Positions 18,453 to 30,069 are shown, numbered from the stretch's first letter. The stretch is 64,000 nucleotides of DNA from Pisolithus tinctorius (GCA_024663395.1 JANFAH010000029.1:62001-126000); one strand, 5' to 3'. Notes: a model not told the origin generated them from the sequence alone. A program made the numbers and translations.

Positions 18453-21400
18453 GTGCATTACTCTGTTCCCCTTAGCAGTCCCCCCTGGCTTGTCCTGCCA
18501 GGCCTTTGGTTTCACCCAGCTTTACAGCCCTGGTCCAGACTTGCCAACTCCAGTCCCCTTGTGGCCCTGGCTCATCCTGCCAGTCCCTCAGCCTCAACCT
18601 GGCTTTGTAGCCTTGGACCAGACTTGCTAACTCCAGTCCCCCTATTTGTGTCCGGTTTTTTCCACCTCCGGACTCCTTTATGACTGGCCTCCTGAGTTCC
18701 GGTCTTCCCTCCCTCACTAGGCCTTGTCACCCTTTGTCTGGCCTGTTATCTCCGGACTTCCTTAGAGCCCCTGACTGGTCTTGCTGACTCTGGCTTTCTT
18801 TCTCTTTTCCAGTGTTCATCTCCAGGCCTCCTCATGGCCCCTGACTGGTCTTGCTCACTGCGGACTCATTCCTTTTGGCCGGTCTCCCATCTCCGGCCTC
18901 CCTCGGCCTCTGATACCCCTTGGGTAGCTCTATGCTACTCCACTGTCACTCATTCAGCCTTCAGACCTCTCCCTCCTCCTGGAACTACCCCTGTCCTCTA
19001 CCCTGGTGCTATGGTCTTGACCTAGCACCTCTTTCTGGTCCTTGGTGGACCCGGCCTTGGTTCTCTCTCGGTCTCCGACCCCCTGTTTAACCGGCCTTGT
19101 CAACTCATTAGGAACTGAAGTATCTAGGTTGTAGGGAACTGACTAGCCCACTCAATAGGCACCCATTGGTGGCCGAGTGTAGTGCAGTCACCTATCCCTG
19201 CCTAATACTAAAGTTTGCTAACCCCCCTGATGTCAACCCCGCCTTGGAGCATGAGTTTGCTTGCAAGACACCCCGGGCTTTGGCCCATCTGACAAAACCC
19301 CTGACTCTGCTGGTCTGTTTCCCAGCTCACCCACTCGCCCCAGAACTTGTATGTTTGTGAGGCCCCTTCGGGTACCAGCTGACCCCTCACCTTCCCCCTA
19401 ACCATCGCCACTGTCACCCCACCATCGACTCTGGAGTTCCGGTCCTAGCCATTCCCCCAACTCCGGTCTTACCAGTTGTCTCTTGGCCTGCTGGTCTTCA
19501 CCGGCCTTCTTGTTTCCTCTCGGGCTCTGGTTCCGGCCTTCATACCCTTATTTTCGACTCCAACACTCCTTACTACCCCTATACCAGTCCGGCATGCCCT
19601 GCCGGCTTTGTATCTCCGGTGTTAAAGCTTTTCCAGCCTTGTAAAAAGCTTCCCGGAACCGGCCTTGATGCCTGATAAGCTGGTCTCCACATTTTCGGTA
19701 CTTGGACTCACAACTCTGGTGGTAGTACTCCTACTACCCATCCAGTACTCCTCTCATGGGTCCTGGCCCACACCTTGTACCCCTGTAGACTTGGGAAGTC
19801 TACCCTAAGAGGGGGATAAGGGACCTCGCTAGTGACCTACACTTTTCCAAACCCCTATCCACTACCTCTCCAGCGCCCTTGGCACAACTCCACTCGGTCC
19901 CTGCACACCAGTCCCCAGTTCCCTGGCCTGGTCCTTGCAGACTGAAGCACTCCTGAACCACCTGCCCTGGGTTGCTCCCAGCCCCTGATGTTTGTGTTGG
20001 TGCTCTGGTCTCATTATCTCAGTGGTCCTCGCCCTCGCTGGTTGTGTGTTCACCGGTTTCACCAGTCTCGGCCTCCTGTTGTCAGCCTTTCGGCTGGACA
20101 ACCCCTGGGCCTCACCCGGTCTCCAGACCCCCTGAACTGGTCCTCCAATGACTTTTGGCCTTTGGGCTTCTTGCCACTGGAGAACCCACCTCCAACTAAC
20201 TCTGGACACCCCTAAACCAGACTCAACACCTGGACTCAGCTTTGGCTGGCACTCCTAGGCTTCATTGCACTGGTCTCATGACCTGCTGGTCCCCAGTTCA
20301 TGCCTAGATATGCCAGGTCCTCCGGTCCTTGTCCAGACCAAACTCTAGCTGTTGTAGACAGCCCCTAGTCCCTCACTGACCTCCAGAAGCCCGTCCGGCC
20401 TGTTTCCAAGGTGCTCGGCACTTGGCCTTGCCACTTCCGGCCTCGGGTTCACACCTCGCTACCCCTGGTTACCCTGGTCTCAGTGTCAGCCTGTTGGCCT
20501 ACACTGTTTTGGCCTCCAGTTGTCAGCCCACCAGCTAGATGGCACCTCAGGTCACCTCTGGCCTCCCCAAACCCCTCCGACTCCTTCAGACCAGCCTTCA
20601 GCTGGTTGCTCCGGCCCAGCCCAACTACAGACCAGTCTCCCTTTGGATTTCCGGCCTTACAGCCCCATCCAGGTTGAGACTGGTCTCCCGTAGCCTTTCT
20701 AGCCCTTTTAGCCCTTACTGGCTCCCGACTGGACCCCACCCAGCTTTTCTAAGCCCCCCTGACCATTAGACCGGTCTCCAGTTGCCCCTTCTGGTCCTCT
20801 CTGACTCTCAGACCGGTTCCTGGCCTTCCCAGCCTTCTGTCCCCTTGACCAGTCTTCAGTTTTGCTGTTTTCTCCAGACCAGTCGCTTTAGCACAACTGG
20901 CTCCACCACTCCCAGTCTCGGTCTCCAGCTTTTGCCACCCTCGGTCTCAGCCTTCGGCTTTGACCCCTGTCTCTAGCTCCGGTCTCCTGTTTCCTTGTTA
21001 TATGTTTTCTCGGTTTTCTGTTATCTGTTATCTTTTCTGTAGATACACTTTCAGACCCCATGACCCCCTGGAGCAGACCTTGGACCTGCCCTGGCCTTCT
21101 TGGCACTCCTCATGACCCCCTGTACCCCTGCAGTTGCACTCCCGGTCCAACCAGTGCATTCCTAGACCGGTTTTTCTGGCCTTCCTGGCACCCACCCGGC
21201 CTTTGTGTCATTCCGGTGTCACTCAGCAGCACACTGGTACACCCCTGGACCATCTTTTGGTCATCCCTGGACCTCTCTGGACCATCTCGGCCTCCATGTT
21301 GCCCTGAACCAGCTTTGAAGCACACCTCTGGCCCTAGTGGCACACTCCTGGTACATTAGTTGGACATTACCAGTCCCCTGCACATCTTCGGTCTCCAGTT

Positions 21401-21870
21401 TCCCCTGACCTGGCTCTGAAGCACACCCCTAGGCCTTGCCTGGCCATTCCTGACCTGCCTTAACCCAACTCCAAAGTGCAACTCTGACCCCCCTGAAAAC
21501 ACTGGCTACAGCTTTCAGCTGTCTCCAGAAACCCCTGTATAGCTGGTCTAATCACTTCCAGACTCTGCTTTGCCTTGTCCTGGCCTGCTGAACTGTCTGG
21601 CAGCCTCCTAGACCGGTCTCCGGCCCATTTGTTGTTGCTTCTCCAGCCTCAGGTTCCCAGAACAGTCCTCGGACTTGACCCTTGACCCCAAACCCAGCCT
21701 ATGCCATTCTGGTCGGAGCTACTGGACCTCCGGTCATCGCTGTCCTGTTTCCCAGCCCTTGGGCTCTCCCTTGGCACTGTGTGTGCACTCAGACTCACTC
21801 CAAGTCATGCAACCTCACTGCATAACCCTCTGAACATATTTCCCTATGGAACCTCAAGGGTTCGGTTCCT

Positions 21871-21880
21871 AAGAGGGGGA
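21871..21880 (+). promoter_or_regulatory. Polypurine tract of element B
   Basis: AAGAGGGGGA, three bases before the 3' LTR at 21884; the expected primer site for plus-strand synthesis. No hairpin like that of the Ty3 elements is present. Confidence 0.6.
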
Positions 21881-21883
21881 TAC

Positions 21884-23567
21884 TGTCATATCCATGACTC
21901 TCGGGCTCGGTCCCGGTCCAGTCCGGGCCCCTAGCCTCTATCTCCGGTCAAGTCCGGTCCTAGTCCGGCCTAGAAAACCTAACTCTGGCCTAGAGAACTC
22001 AACTCCAGCCCTAGGAAACCCAACTCTGGTCTAAATAACTTAAGTCCAGTCTTTTACCCCTATCTCCGGTCCATTTTGGTCTCCCAGCCTTGCACTGCTC
22101 CACCCTGGTCCTCCCAGGTCTATGTCCAGGTCACCCGGACATAACTCCGGTCTGTTTTCATTTGTTTGTGCTATATTTAGTCTCGTCCTTTTGTCTAACT
22201 CTGCTTACTGTTGTCATAACCATGCGTTCACACTAAGCCCTTGCTCGCCCCGCGCCCTACTCCGCCGGTCATTCACTCACTCCGCACCAACTCCGCCCAA
22301 CTTCTGTTGGTTGCAAACCATCTCCGCTCCGACTGCTGTCGGACTTGTGTCACTCTCCTACTGGACCGAGCGGTCTGTCCTCTGAGGGGTCATGTGACTA
22401 CCTTCGCAGTCAGGAACTCCGCAGCGCACTCACCACATGGTCCAGCGCCTGGACTGTTTCCTTTTCTGGATGTTCTGTGTTACCCGTTCGTATGTCCTCT
22501 GTCTACCCTTCATTTGTCGTCCAGGAAGTTTTACTTGAAAATTTATGAGTCCCTGTATGTCAGTTCCGATTCCGATTACTGTACCTCCATAGCAGTATAA
22601 AAGCATGTACTGTACTCTGCTGTTCTTCAGTACGAATATCAACTTAGTTCCTACTCCCTCTGATTCCGTCTTCTGCCTGTTGGAGTTATCTCCGACTCTC
22701 CGTCTGTACTCTCCCTCTGAAATATGAGGGCTGAGATCATGCAAGGGGGTAGCACATGAGCTAAACCCGATGCCCTCACTCCGCTCCGCCTTTGTCTCGG
22801 CGGTCTTCGTCTCTGCCGACACTCCGCTAGTTGGAGTTCTGTTCCTGTGTGTTGGACTTGCTTCCAGACCCTCCTCTAGACCTTGTTAAGCATTGGAGTT
22901 GGTCGGAGTAGGCCCAGACTTGACAACTATACATATCCTGTGTCCGACCCCAGTTATGCCGGTCACCCGGACTTCAGCTATTAGCCTCTGCATAGCCACT
23001 GTGGCTATCCTTGTCTTGCTAATCATCTCACTAATAGCTTATTCACAAGTCCGGCTCTATGTTCATTATCCCAGACCGGCCTCCTGTATTTAACCCCTGT
23101 ACATACTTTGTAGCACCCCAGTCAGAATATCAATTAAGTATTACCCTCAACTCCTGTACTACACCCCAAGACTACTCTATAGCTAAGGCCGAGCCTCAAG
23201 CTATCCCCGGCCCCTGTCCTGGACCTCTCCCCAGCTTGCATAAGGGTACAGCACATAAGCTGAGACCAAGGGAGGTAGATCCAACCCCAGACCAGCTTCC
23301 CCTTGTGTGCACTCCAAGACCGGTCGGTTTCCCATGCTACCGGCCTTATTCCTGCACTCCCGGCCTTAAGTCTGGTCCTCCGGACTTGGCCCCTGTCCTC
23401 TGGCCTCAACTCCGGTCCAACTGGACTTGGCCCCTATCTTCCCAGCCTTGACTTTGGCCACTCGGACTTGGCCCCTATCTTCCTGGCCTTGACTTTGGTC
23501 ACTCGGACATAGCCCCTGTCACCCGGTCTTGAAGCCTGGTCACCCGAGGGTAAACCTGTACTTGACA
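21884..23567 (+). repeat. 3' LTR of element B, interrupted by a solo LTR
   Basis: Same termini as the 5' LTR. Interrupted after ...CTGCTTACTG by the C-family solo LTR 22212-22925; the 5' LTR reads straight through CTTACTGTACATATCC at that point. Confidence 0.9.
22212..22925 (+). repeat. Solo LTR, C family
   Basis: TGTCATAACCATGCG to CCAGACTTGACA, 714 bases, flanked by ACTGT (22207-22211) and ACTAT (22926-22930), a 5-base duplication with one G-to-A change. A second copy lies at 37999-38733. Its ends (TGTCATA...CTTGACA) resemble those of the B LTR, so the families are probably related. No internal C element is present in the window. Confidence 0.85.
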
Positions 23568-23828
23568 CCCTGCTCCCTTCTTAGCGATAATCCTGTTCAA
23601 AATGCTGAAAGATTCACAAAATAAAATAAAACAAATAAATTCTGCAATCTCCTTATGCTACTGTACACATACCTACATATCTTTGAGCTGATCCTTCAAC
23701 CTCTTCAGCTCCTTGCATCACCCCTGAACTGCACCGATCTGTCACTCTACTCATGTTGCCAACAGCCCCAGCATCTGGTGGATCTGGGTCAACTCAAACT
23801 CCTCGTCGTCCACCCTACCCTCCAACAG

Positions 23829-25274
23829 TCAGATGCACTCAGCAAGAGTCTCATGTGTAGTCAATTCACTCAGGTTCGCGACCTGCAGAGTTTCTTCGAC
23901 TGGAGGACCTTTGGACTCATCCTGCACACTGATGACGGGTGCGGGTGGATCGTCCAATAATCCTGTTGGTCTGCCAAAAAGTCCACCATCGCCAAGGTCT
24001 CCTGGATTGTCCATTGGTGGCAGAGTTAGCTCAGGGTGAGGTCGAGGTGCAGGGGTTTCTGATGGAAGGAAGAGAGGAGGTCGAGGTGTGGGAGGAGGAG
24101 GCATGTTCGAGGTTGATGGGGGACTAGCACGAGGTGTTGGGTGTCTGGGAGTCGGTTTGGATTATTGCCTGGGGGGTGGTTTGCGAGCAGGGATCCAGAG
24201 TTTCAGCCCAGTTGTCGCTGGAGTTTCAGTCATCATCATTACCATTACTGACTTGGTTCATTTATGCAATGGCCCAGCAGCCGTCTCTCCACTACCAGCG
24301 TTCTTGTGCTGTGTTACGGTTCAGTGTCCTCATTCGTCACGTCGCGATCAGCTTGTACTCACCTTCCTACCCACTCTGAGTGACCAGCTACACTTCCACT
24401 TGGCCTGCCTACATTGCTCACATGACTCCCCAGGTAGCCCTTCACACACTGCATTTACCTTCATGCACTCCCTGCATTGAAGGTCGGCTTTGGCTGCTGG
24501 AGCACCAGTTTTTGATGGGTCAGGGTTCGGTGGGTGTTCGCCTTCGTCGTTCTCCAACTCATCGACTTCATCTGTGGCCTGCAGAGTTTCTGAACATTAG
24601 CCATCATGCTCAGAGTTTCCTGGAGGGTAGGGCATACCTTTTCCTTGCCCTTCCCCTTGCCTGTACCTTCTGTCTGTTGCCTCACTTGTTGTCCAGTTCC
24701 ACTCGAGGACTCCCCTGCTTCAGTATTGCTGGGCGCATGGCCTTGACCTTCACCTTCCACCATCGCTGCCTGTCTGCACATGAGCATAGAGGGTTCCCTT
24801 GTCAACCTCTCTGCCTTGAGCTGCACCCTCAACTCAACCCTCTCCTGGTAGTCTTCGAAGATGTCATCGATGTGGATCTGCCTCTGCTCCACTGGGTGAT
24901 GGAAGTCAGCGATGGCGATAGCACCCAGGACTAAAAGGCTTTGGCACATCACAGATTCCTCGGTGTAGTCACGCATGCACTCATCGCAAACCTTCAGCAC
25001 AGAAATTCCATTGTCATCGACATATTTCCACCATGAGCAAATGCTGGCCTGTGGATCTCTGTCAATGCACGATGCACTGCAGTGGAAGGTTGCTCACCCA
25101 TGTCTTGTCCCAGTCCTCCACCCACACATAGATGGTCTCCAGCCTCTCCTCTGGCTGTGGTGCCCCCTCAATCAAGTCCCAAACATGCCCTAGAGCTGCA
25201 GCAAGTGCCATGGTCACCTGGTCCCTCATGCTGAACACAGGGCGTGTGTCATTGACAGAGTAAGCTTGCATGGT
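23829..25274 (-). CDS. Antisense Zn2Cys6-type gene of element A, spliced
   Basis: Minus-strand gene lying between pol and the 3' LTR of the plus-strand element A. The proposed start is ATG at 25274 (MQAYSVNDTRPVF). Exon 1 holds DLIEGAPQPEERLETIYVWV; an intron (GTGAGC...CACAG) falls near 25054-25102. Exon 2 has SICSWWKYVDDNG, KVCDECMRDYTEES, a helical part (DDIFEDYQERVELRVQLKAE) and a Gly/Lys/Gln-rich tail. After another short intron the next exon carries CRECMKVNAVC...CEQCRQAKWKC, spaced C-x2-C-x6-C-x7-C-x2-C-x6-C (about 24403-24475). A further intron begins GTGAGTACAAG. A last Pro-rich exon (23829-24104) ends ...LTTHETLAECI. Frames and splice sites look intact. Metal binding and DNA binding are inferred from spacing. 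The partner and target are unknown. Confidence 0.6.
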
Positions 25275-25498
25275 GGTTGCCGAGAGTTGTGAGAGTCTGA
25301 GAGCGAGATGCTGGAGTAGCAGGGGTGAATCTGACGATGAGACGTTTCTGGGCAAGTTTTTAATTCCAAAGGGCTGCTGCTGATGCGTTATCTGGGTGCA
25401 GAGTTTTTGTTCACACAAGCTGTGTGACCAAACACGAGCCTTCTTCGTTTACATCACCTTCCAATCTCTGCCACCCTTCTGTCATGACTCGATGACCT

Positions 25499-25536
25499 CT
25501 GACTGAGGATGGTCAGCATTCAAAGACCCTGGGAGG
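25499..25536 (+). promoter_or_regulatory. Hairpin and polypurine tract, element A 3' end
   Basis: Arms CTGAC/GTCAG (25499-25516) around TGAGGATG, then GCATTCAAAGA and CCCTGGGAGG, which touches the LTR. The order and words match those of elements I and G. Confidence 0.65.
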
Positions 25537-26556
25537 TGTAGGGAGTAGTATACTCCCTGAGGCCGAAATAGAGATGCCAACACCAAAATTCCACCATTAC
25601 CATCCACATCTGTCATCTTTGGAATTATCCCATCTGCCTTGTGCATTGCCTCATGTGCCACCTTGCCCATCAAACCTTCAGAGCTTCCCTATCCATCAGT
25701 AATGCATATCAGTCATTGTCCCAAAATTCCATGTCAACATCAACCTGACATTCGTCTATCTGGAATTCTGCAGTCATGTCACCTCGACCCTTGCCTCGCC
25801 ACATAGCTGGGAAGCCATGCAGATCATCAGTAAAAACTCTGGTTACCGCTCTCATTCCTTTCCCACGAACCTTTCTCTGCAATGCGAGAACCCCCTTTCT
25901 ACCTACAGCCTCTACCCTTCATGTTCCACTCTACAGTACAGTGTACACTCATCCTGTTGGAAGATACCCGTCTTTCCTGTTGTCTTTCTCAGTTGCTACC
26001 TTACAGTTTGTTTTCACATGTTGCTGTATGGCTTTGACATCTGACACGTTGTCCCCTTTATTTTTCGGAGTTTTACTTCTCCTGCCCCACATTTCTCTGA
26101 TCAGTACCTTACTATCCATGTACTATATAATTCCACCTCAGCAATGAAATGGGAATCATCTTTTGAGGACCCACATTCTGTGTCAAGTGCGAGTCTAAAG
26201 AGTTCAAAGAGTCTTCGCATCCTCTGTGTCCACTGTGTATCTGTGTCTTTGTGTCTTTGTGTCTACTGTGTCTTTGTGTCCTTGTTCCACTAGTACTCAT
26301 TTTCCCTCTCCCCATGCACTTAATTCATCTCAGAGTTACTTCCTCGGTGCAAGATCGTCGTCTGGAATTTCAAAAGCAAGTCTATCCCTACCTTCAACTC
26401 TGTGGAATTAAATTCTGTGACCCACATTCAATCTTTGACCAACTCTACCATCGCATGCTACGTCTCCTTCCTACTCAGCACCCCTTGGGTCAAGCCTAGG
26501 GAATTTTCCCTACAGCTTTCCCCTATTCGCATGCTACCCAGAGGTAGTGTCCCACA
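25537..26556 (+). repeat. 3' LTR of element A
   Basis: Same ends as the 5' LTR, 1020 bases. It is longer through expansion of a TGTGTCTTTG micro-repeat near 26221-26285. CG in one LTR is repeatedly CA or TG in the other. Confidence 0.85.
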
Positions 26557-26593
26557 GTGGGGGACTTTGAATGCTGACTGTCCCCAGTCAGCA
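26557..26593 (-). promoter_or_regulatory. Hairpin/polypurine motif next to element I integrase
   Basis: Perfect 9-bp arms TGCTGACTG and CAGTCAGCA around TCCC (26572-26593), with GTGGGGGACTTTGAA outside. On the minus strand it reads hairpin, GCATTCAAAG, then TCCCC; with the bases before 6486 it completes TCCCCGCAGGGG. It is either the true 3' end motif of element I or a second internal copy. Confidence 0.6.
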
Positions 26594-26739
26594 CAGGAGA
26601 AGGAACGAGGGCAGCAGAAGAAGCCATGGGGAGGTGGGAGAAGCCACAGAAGGAGGTACGGTGCATCGTGGGGAGAAGAGGGTATGGGGAATAGCACGAT
26701 GGTAGAAACTGTGGATACTGGAAAGGATGGATAGTCAGC

Positions 26740-27984
26740 TGTCCATGGCAAAAGCCTCTACATCATCATCAGTGGGGTCTTCCTCTGCCTCCTCTAGAAG
26801 GTGGTCTAGTTCTTCATCATCTAACCCAGTGATGTGAGTCATGGTCATGCGGTTTGAGACTGTGGGTGGTAGGGAAGTAAGCAGAATGCAGTGAAGCAGA
26901 GTTTGGAGATGGAGCCATCCAACTCAGCCAGTAGGTACAAGCCCCCAGTGGTCCAATGAAGGACAACCATGGGACCAGTGTACCACAGCTTTGTCTCCGG
27001 TTCAGTTCTTCTCTATGCAGGAGTTGCAAATGAGCACGAGGGTGCCAGGAGCGAAGTTATGGTCTTTAATGTGATGCAGAAGGTGGTTTCGAACTGCTGG
27101 ATAGACTTAAAGCATGCATGGAGGACATTGCTGCAGACCTGGTCCAGGTCATCCTGACACTTCTGTAGCTGGCGTGCATGCCAAGCAATCAGTCCTGTGG
27201 TAGTCAGTGTGTTGCATCATCACAGGATAGGGGTAAGATGAAGGTAGCCTCAGTGAGACCAAATGGAAACAGTGGCTCGACACCATGCACCATGAAGTAA
27301 GGGGATAAACCTGTAGACTTCAGAATGGTGACCTGCTCGGCCCAGAAGATGGAGTGTGCAATGGTGTGCCAGCAGCGATTATCATTCTCACAGCTCTTCA
27401 TGATAGCCTCGTGAACATCATAGTGGTGACACTCTACAATGCCATTAGCCTGAGAGTTGTAAGGAGAGATATGGATGTGACAGATATGATATTGTGCAGC
27501 TAGGGCATCTAAGGCTTGGACAAATGTGGGACTGTTGTCAGTGACGATCTCAGAGAGCAGACCCCAGTGGCATAGAATATCTTCGAAGATAAAGGACATG
27601 AGTGTGGTACTATTTTCTGTGCACAACATGCGCCATTCAGGGTATGAGGTGAGCATGCAATGAGCCTGTACTATATAGCAGTAGCTGCTGGCTTTGGGCA
27701 TCAGCATCATGTCAATGTGAGCTTTATGAAACAGGCCACCTATCATGGGCACAGTGGGGAGGTATGTGGAGCTTCTGTGTCTGGCAGATCTGGCATTCAT
27801 GACAAGTACAAACATACCACTTCACATCCTCGACAAGCAGAGGCCACCAAAAGCAGAGGAGAAGGCATGTGCGGGCTGTGAAGACACCTTTGTGTCTGAG
27901 GTCATCATGCACTTCTTTGATGAGACGATACTGCTTGGATTGTTGATGACCAGTTGGTGCCGTCCATGTGGTTCTCTGCGCCAT
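26740..27984 (-). pseudogene. Integrase, element I
   Basis: Read from the right: an HHCC domain (EVHDDLRHKG...CHECQICQ; the second His is preceded by Arg instead of Gly), a core frame at 27204-27815 with Asp in HIDMMLMP, TDNSPTF (usual TDNG changed to TDNS) and Glu in GIVECHHYD, and a C-terminal part from about 27200 to 26740 with [19 protein letters not shown] sequence and an acidic tail (EEAEEDPTDDDVEAFAMDS). Frames change between the zinc domain and the core and again in the C-terminal part. Catalytic residues are present but the reading frame is broken. Confidence 0.75.
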
Positions 27985-29413
27985 AAGTTGCCATCTAGGA
28001 GGAAGAAGTGGCTAGCTGAATTGAAGAAAGATGAGTACTGCACATCAGTAAGGTCAGGTGGTCGCTTGCAGGTCACAAGGAATGTGCAGATCATTTCTAT
28101 CCTCATTTTGCATGCCTGAGCCTTCGTGGACTGCAGAATGGCAGGGTTGTCAGGGGTATCGGAAGGGTTATTAGCATCAGCAGTTGCAGATAATGCAAGA
28201 TAGAAGGATGCAGGCAGTGGGAGGCTTGCCCAATGGTAAGCAGGTGGCAGTAGGGAACAGTGATCTTGACTGGAAAGTGACATAGGAGGCAGGTGGTCAT
28301 TGACCACCTGTGTAGAGAAGGAGTAAAAATGGTCCAGCCAATCCTCATGGTCATCATCCTTGGGCAGGTTGAGCTCCAACCACAGACAGTGGGACAAGCC
28401 ATCAGGGCTGGCATGCCTGTCTGTGGGAATGTGGACAAGTTTGAACAAGAAAAGGAGGATGCCAGTGATCCACCAATTGATCATCATGTTAGGCTGCAGA
28501 TCTGGGTTATTTATCATGCCCTTAATATACTTCACATCTACCTCCACAGTGAAGTTAGCAAGACCGAAGATGTATACATGTACCGCATGGAAGAGACCAT
28601 ACAACTCAAGCTTAGCCTGGGAGTAGCGGCTTTCCACTTTGTTGAGGGTGATGGATCCAAAGCGACTTGGGTACCATCTGCCATCTTCACCAAGCTGGTA
28701 GAGGATGTAGCCAACTGCAATGACTGATGTGTCAACTGCTAAAATTACTTTGTGGCCGCACTCATAGTCAATCCTTTGGAGTGCAGGGGACTTTACAATT
28801 TTGTCCTTGAGTCATTGCATGGCAGTGCATTGTGGTTCATCCCATGTGAATGGTACGTCTTTCCACATGAGCACAACTAGCAGCCATGCAATCTTGGCGA
28901 AGTCTTTGATGAAGATGTGTAGCACACCGCAGACACCAAGGAAACTGTGAACCTGTGTCAGGTTGCGGCACTCAGGCCAGTCATGGATCTTCTGCACTTT
29001 GCTTTCTTCAGGAATGCGACCTTCAAAGGTGCACTTGTGGCCAATGATCACAGTGGATGGAGTGGCTAGCATGAACTTCTTTGCTGAGACAGTGGCTCTG
29101 ATGTTCTGCAAATGCTGAAGGATATGGTTAACGACTATACAGTGATTCCAGATAAATTTCCTAATCCCAGGATTCTCCGGGAGAGTCTCATAGGAGCCAT
29201 CTGCACACTGATAGTGGGTGGTCTCGGATTTTACAGGGATGTCATCTATGAAAGGCAAGGTATGATGCAGGATCTCATCCTGGAGAACAAATGCAGTATC
29301 TCCCTGATATACCTGTACCGCATTCACATGACCTTGTGGCAGAGTAGTAAGCCAATGTGGTCCGAGGGGGGTACCGAAGGTGGTGAGGTCGTGGGAATCG
29401 ATGTGGAGTGCGT
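27985..29413 (-). pseudogene. pol: RT palm to RNase H, element I
   Basis: The frame at 28812-29413 starts within the RT (NALHIDSHDLTTFGTP), with catalytic FIDD in LPFIDDIPVK. RNase H follows: ILAVDTSVIAVGYIL (about 28760-28700, Asp retained), SRYSQAKLELYGLF, VEVDVKYIKGMINN and SPDGLSH. The linker before integrase is acidic (LPKDDDHEDWLDHF). A frame change separates RT from RNase H near 28810. The upstream RT lies beyond the solo LTR at 29414. Confidence 0.8.
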
Positions 29414-30069
29414 TGTGAGGAATCCACATTCCCTGGACACGTAAGCCCCTATCATTAACTGTTCCGTGACTACTGTTATGTCTGCTCCCCTCTCGCGTTC
29501 ACCATTGTTCATGCGCTACCTTCCCACACCCTCGCTCCCTCTCGTGCAGTGCTATACCCATGGCCGCTGTGCTCCAGTTGTTATTTTTCCTCGGACTCTT
29601 TCTCTTATCACGGTCTCTGTTCCTTTAGTGCTTGTAGTATACCCTCAGCCTCTGTTTTGGCCTGTCTTCTGTGTACGTGCTGTCGTGCAGCTTTCCTTTA
29701 CTGTAGCCTGTCTTACTTAGGTTCCGGGTTTGCCCAGACTATAAAACCCTGTACTTAGGTACAGAATGATACCTTTTTGGCACTCAGAAGGTCACCACGA
29801 GTTTCCTTTACACTTTGTCTACACCGCACGTCTCGCATTCTGCCGCGCATGAACTACATATACTGCTCGCACCACTCGCATCACCAGTACTATTCTGCGG
29901 ACCATGCCACGCATGTCACGAACCACTACTGCTACAAAGCGCCAGGTCTCGCCTTCTAGACTCGACAGTCCAGAATCCCTTGGGATGAGCAATTTGTTCC
30001 CTTCATCTTTTATTGTTGTTATCTAAGCCATCTAGCTCATATTATACAGCTACTTGGACTTTTCCTACA
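29414..30069 (+). repeat. Solo LTR, K family, inside element I RT
   Basis: Complete 656-base LTR in plus orientation, TGTGAGGAATCC to TTTTCCTACA, of the same family as the LTRs of element I itself but opposite in direction. On the minus strand it is flanked by ATGC and ACGC (one transition). Removing it with one 4-base copy restores DQHALHIDSHD, the expected RT sequence. Confidence 0.85.

Larger units (their letters stand above)
16955..21883 (+). other. Interior of element B, no recognisable genes
   Basis: Very C/T-rich plus strand built of a degenerate micro-repeat: CCGG or CCAG/CTGG followed by TC, CTT or ACTTG recurs every 15-25 bases through most of it. All frames are short and Pro/Ser/Leu-rich, as the composition dictates. 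The LTRs share the same texture, so the whole element seems to derive from one such sequence type. Confidence 0.7.
15990..23567 (+). mobile_element. Element B: coding-less LTR retroelement (LARD-like)
   Basis: 5' LTR 15990-16954 and 3' LTR 21884-23567, which is 965 bases once the solo LTR inside it and its duplication are removed, equal to the 5' LTR. It is flanked by CCCTG on both sides (15985-15989 and 23568-23572). The 4.9-kb interior has no gag, protease, RT or integrase sequence. A polypurine tract AAGAGGGGGA lies just before the 3' LTR. No clear TGG primer site follows the 5' LTR. It must have been mobilised by enzymes from elsewhere. Most LTR differences are CCGG/CTGG/CCAG exchanges, that is CpG decay. 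Confidence 0.85.
6486..26556 (+). mobile_element. Ty3/Gypsy element A, plus strand, with three inserts
   Basis: Order: 5' LTR 6486-7471, primer-binding site 7478-7496, gag from about 8475, protease, RT/RNase H, integrase to 15821, antisense zinc-cluster gene 23829-25274, hairpin/polypurine tract 25499-25536, 3' LTR 25537-26556. Inserts are a solo LTR (7566-8486), a fold-back transposon (13963-15535) and element B (15990-23567). Flanks are GCGG (6482-6485) and GTGG (26557-26560), a 4-base duplication with one transition. The two LTRs differ at many CpG sites, so the insertion is old. Confidence 0.8.

Noticed and set aside
17520..21360. Many Pro/Ser/Leu-rich open frames on both strands inside element B
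   Set aside because: They follow from the pyrimidine-rich micro-repeat; none has a domain, a consistent start or a counterpart in another copy.
25513..26593. Apparent long inverted repeat flanking the LTR at 25537-26556, like ends of a DNA transposon
   Set aside because: The flanks are the hairpin/polypurine motifs of two different elements (A on the plus strand, I on the minus strand) that happen to face each other.
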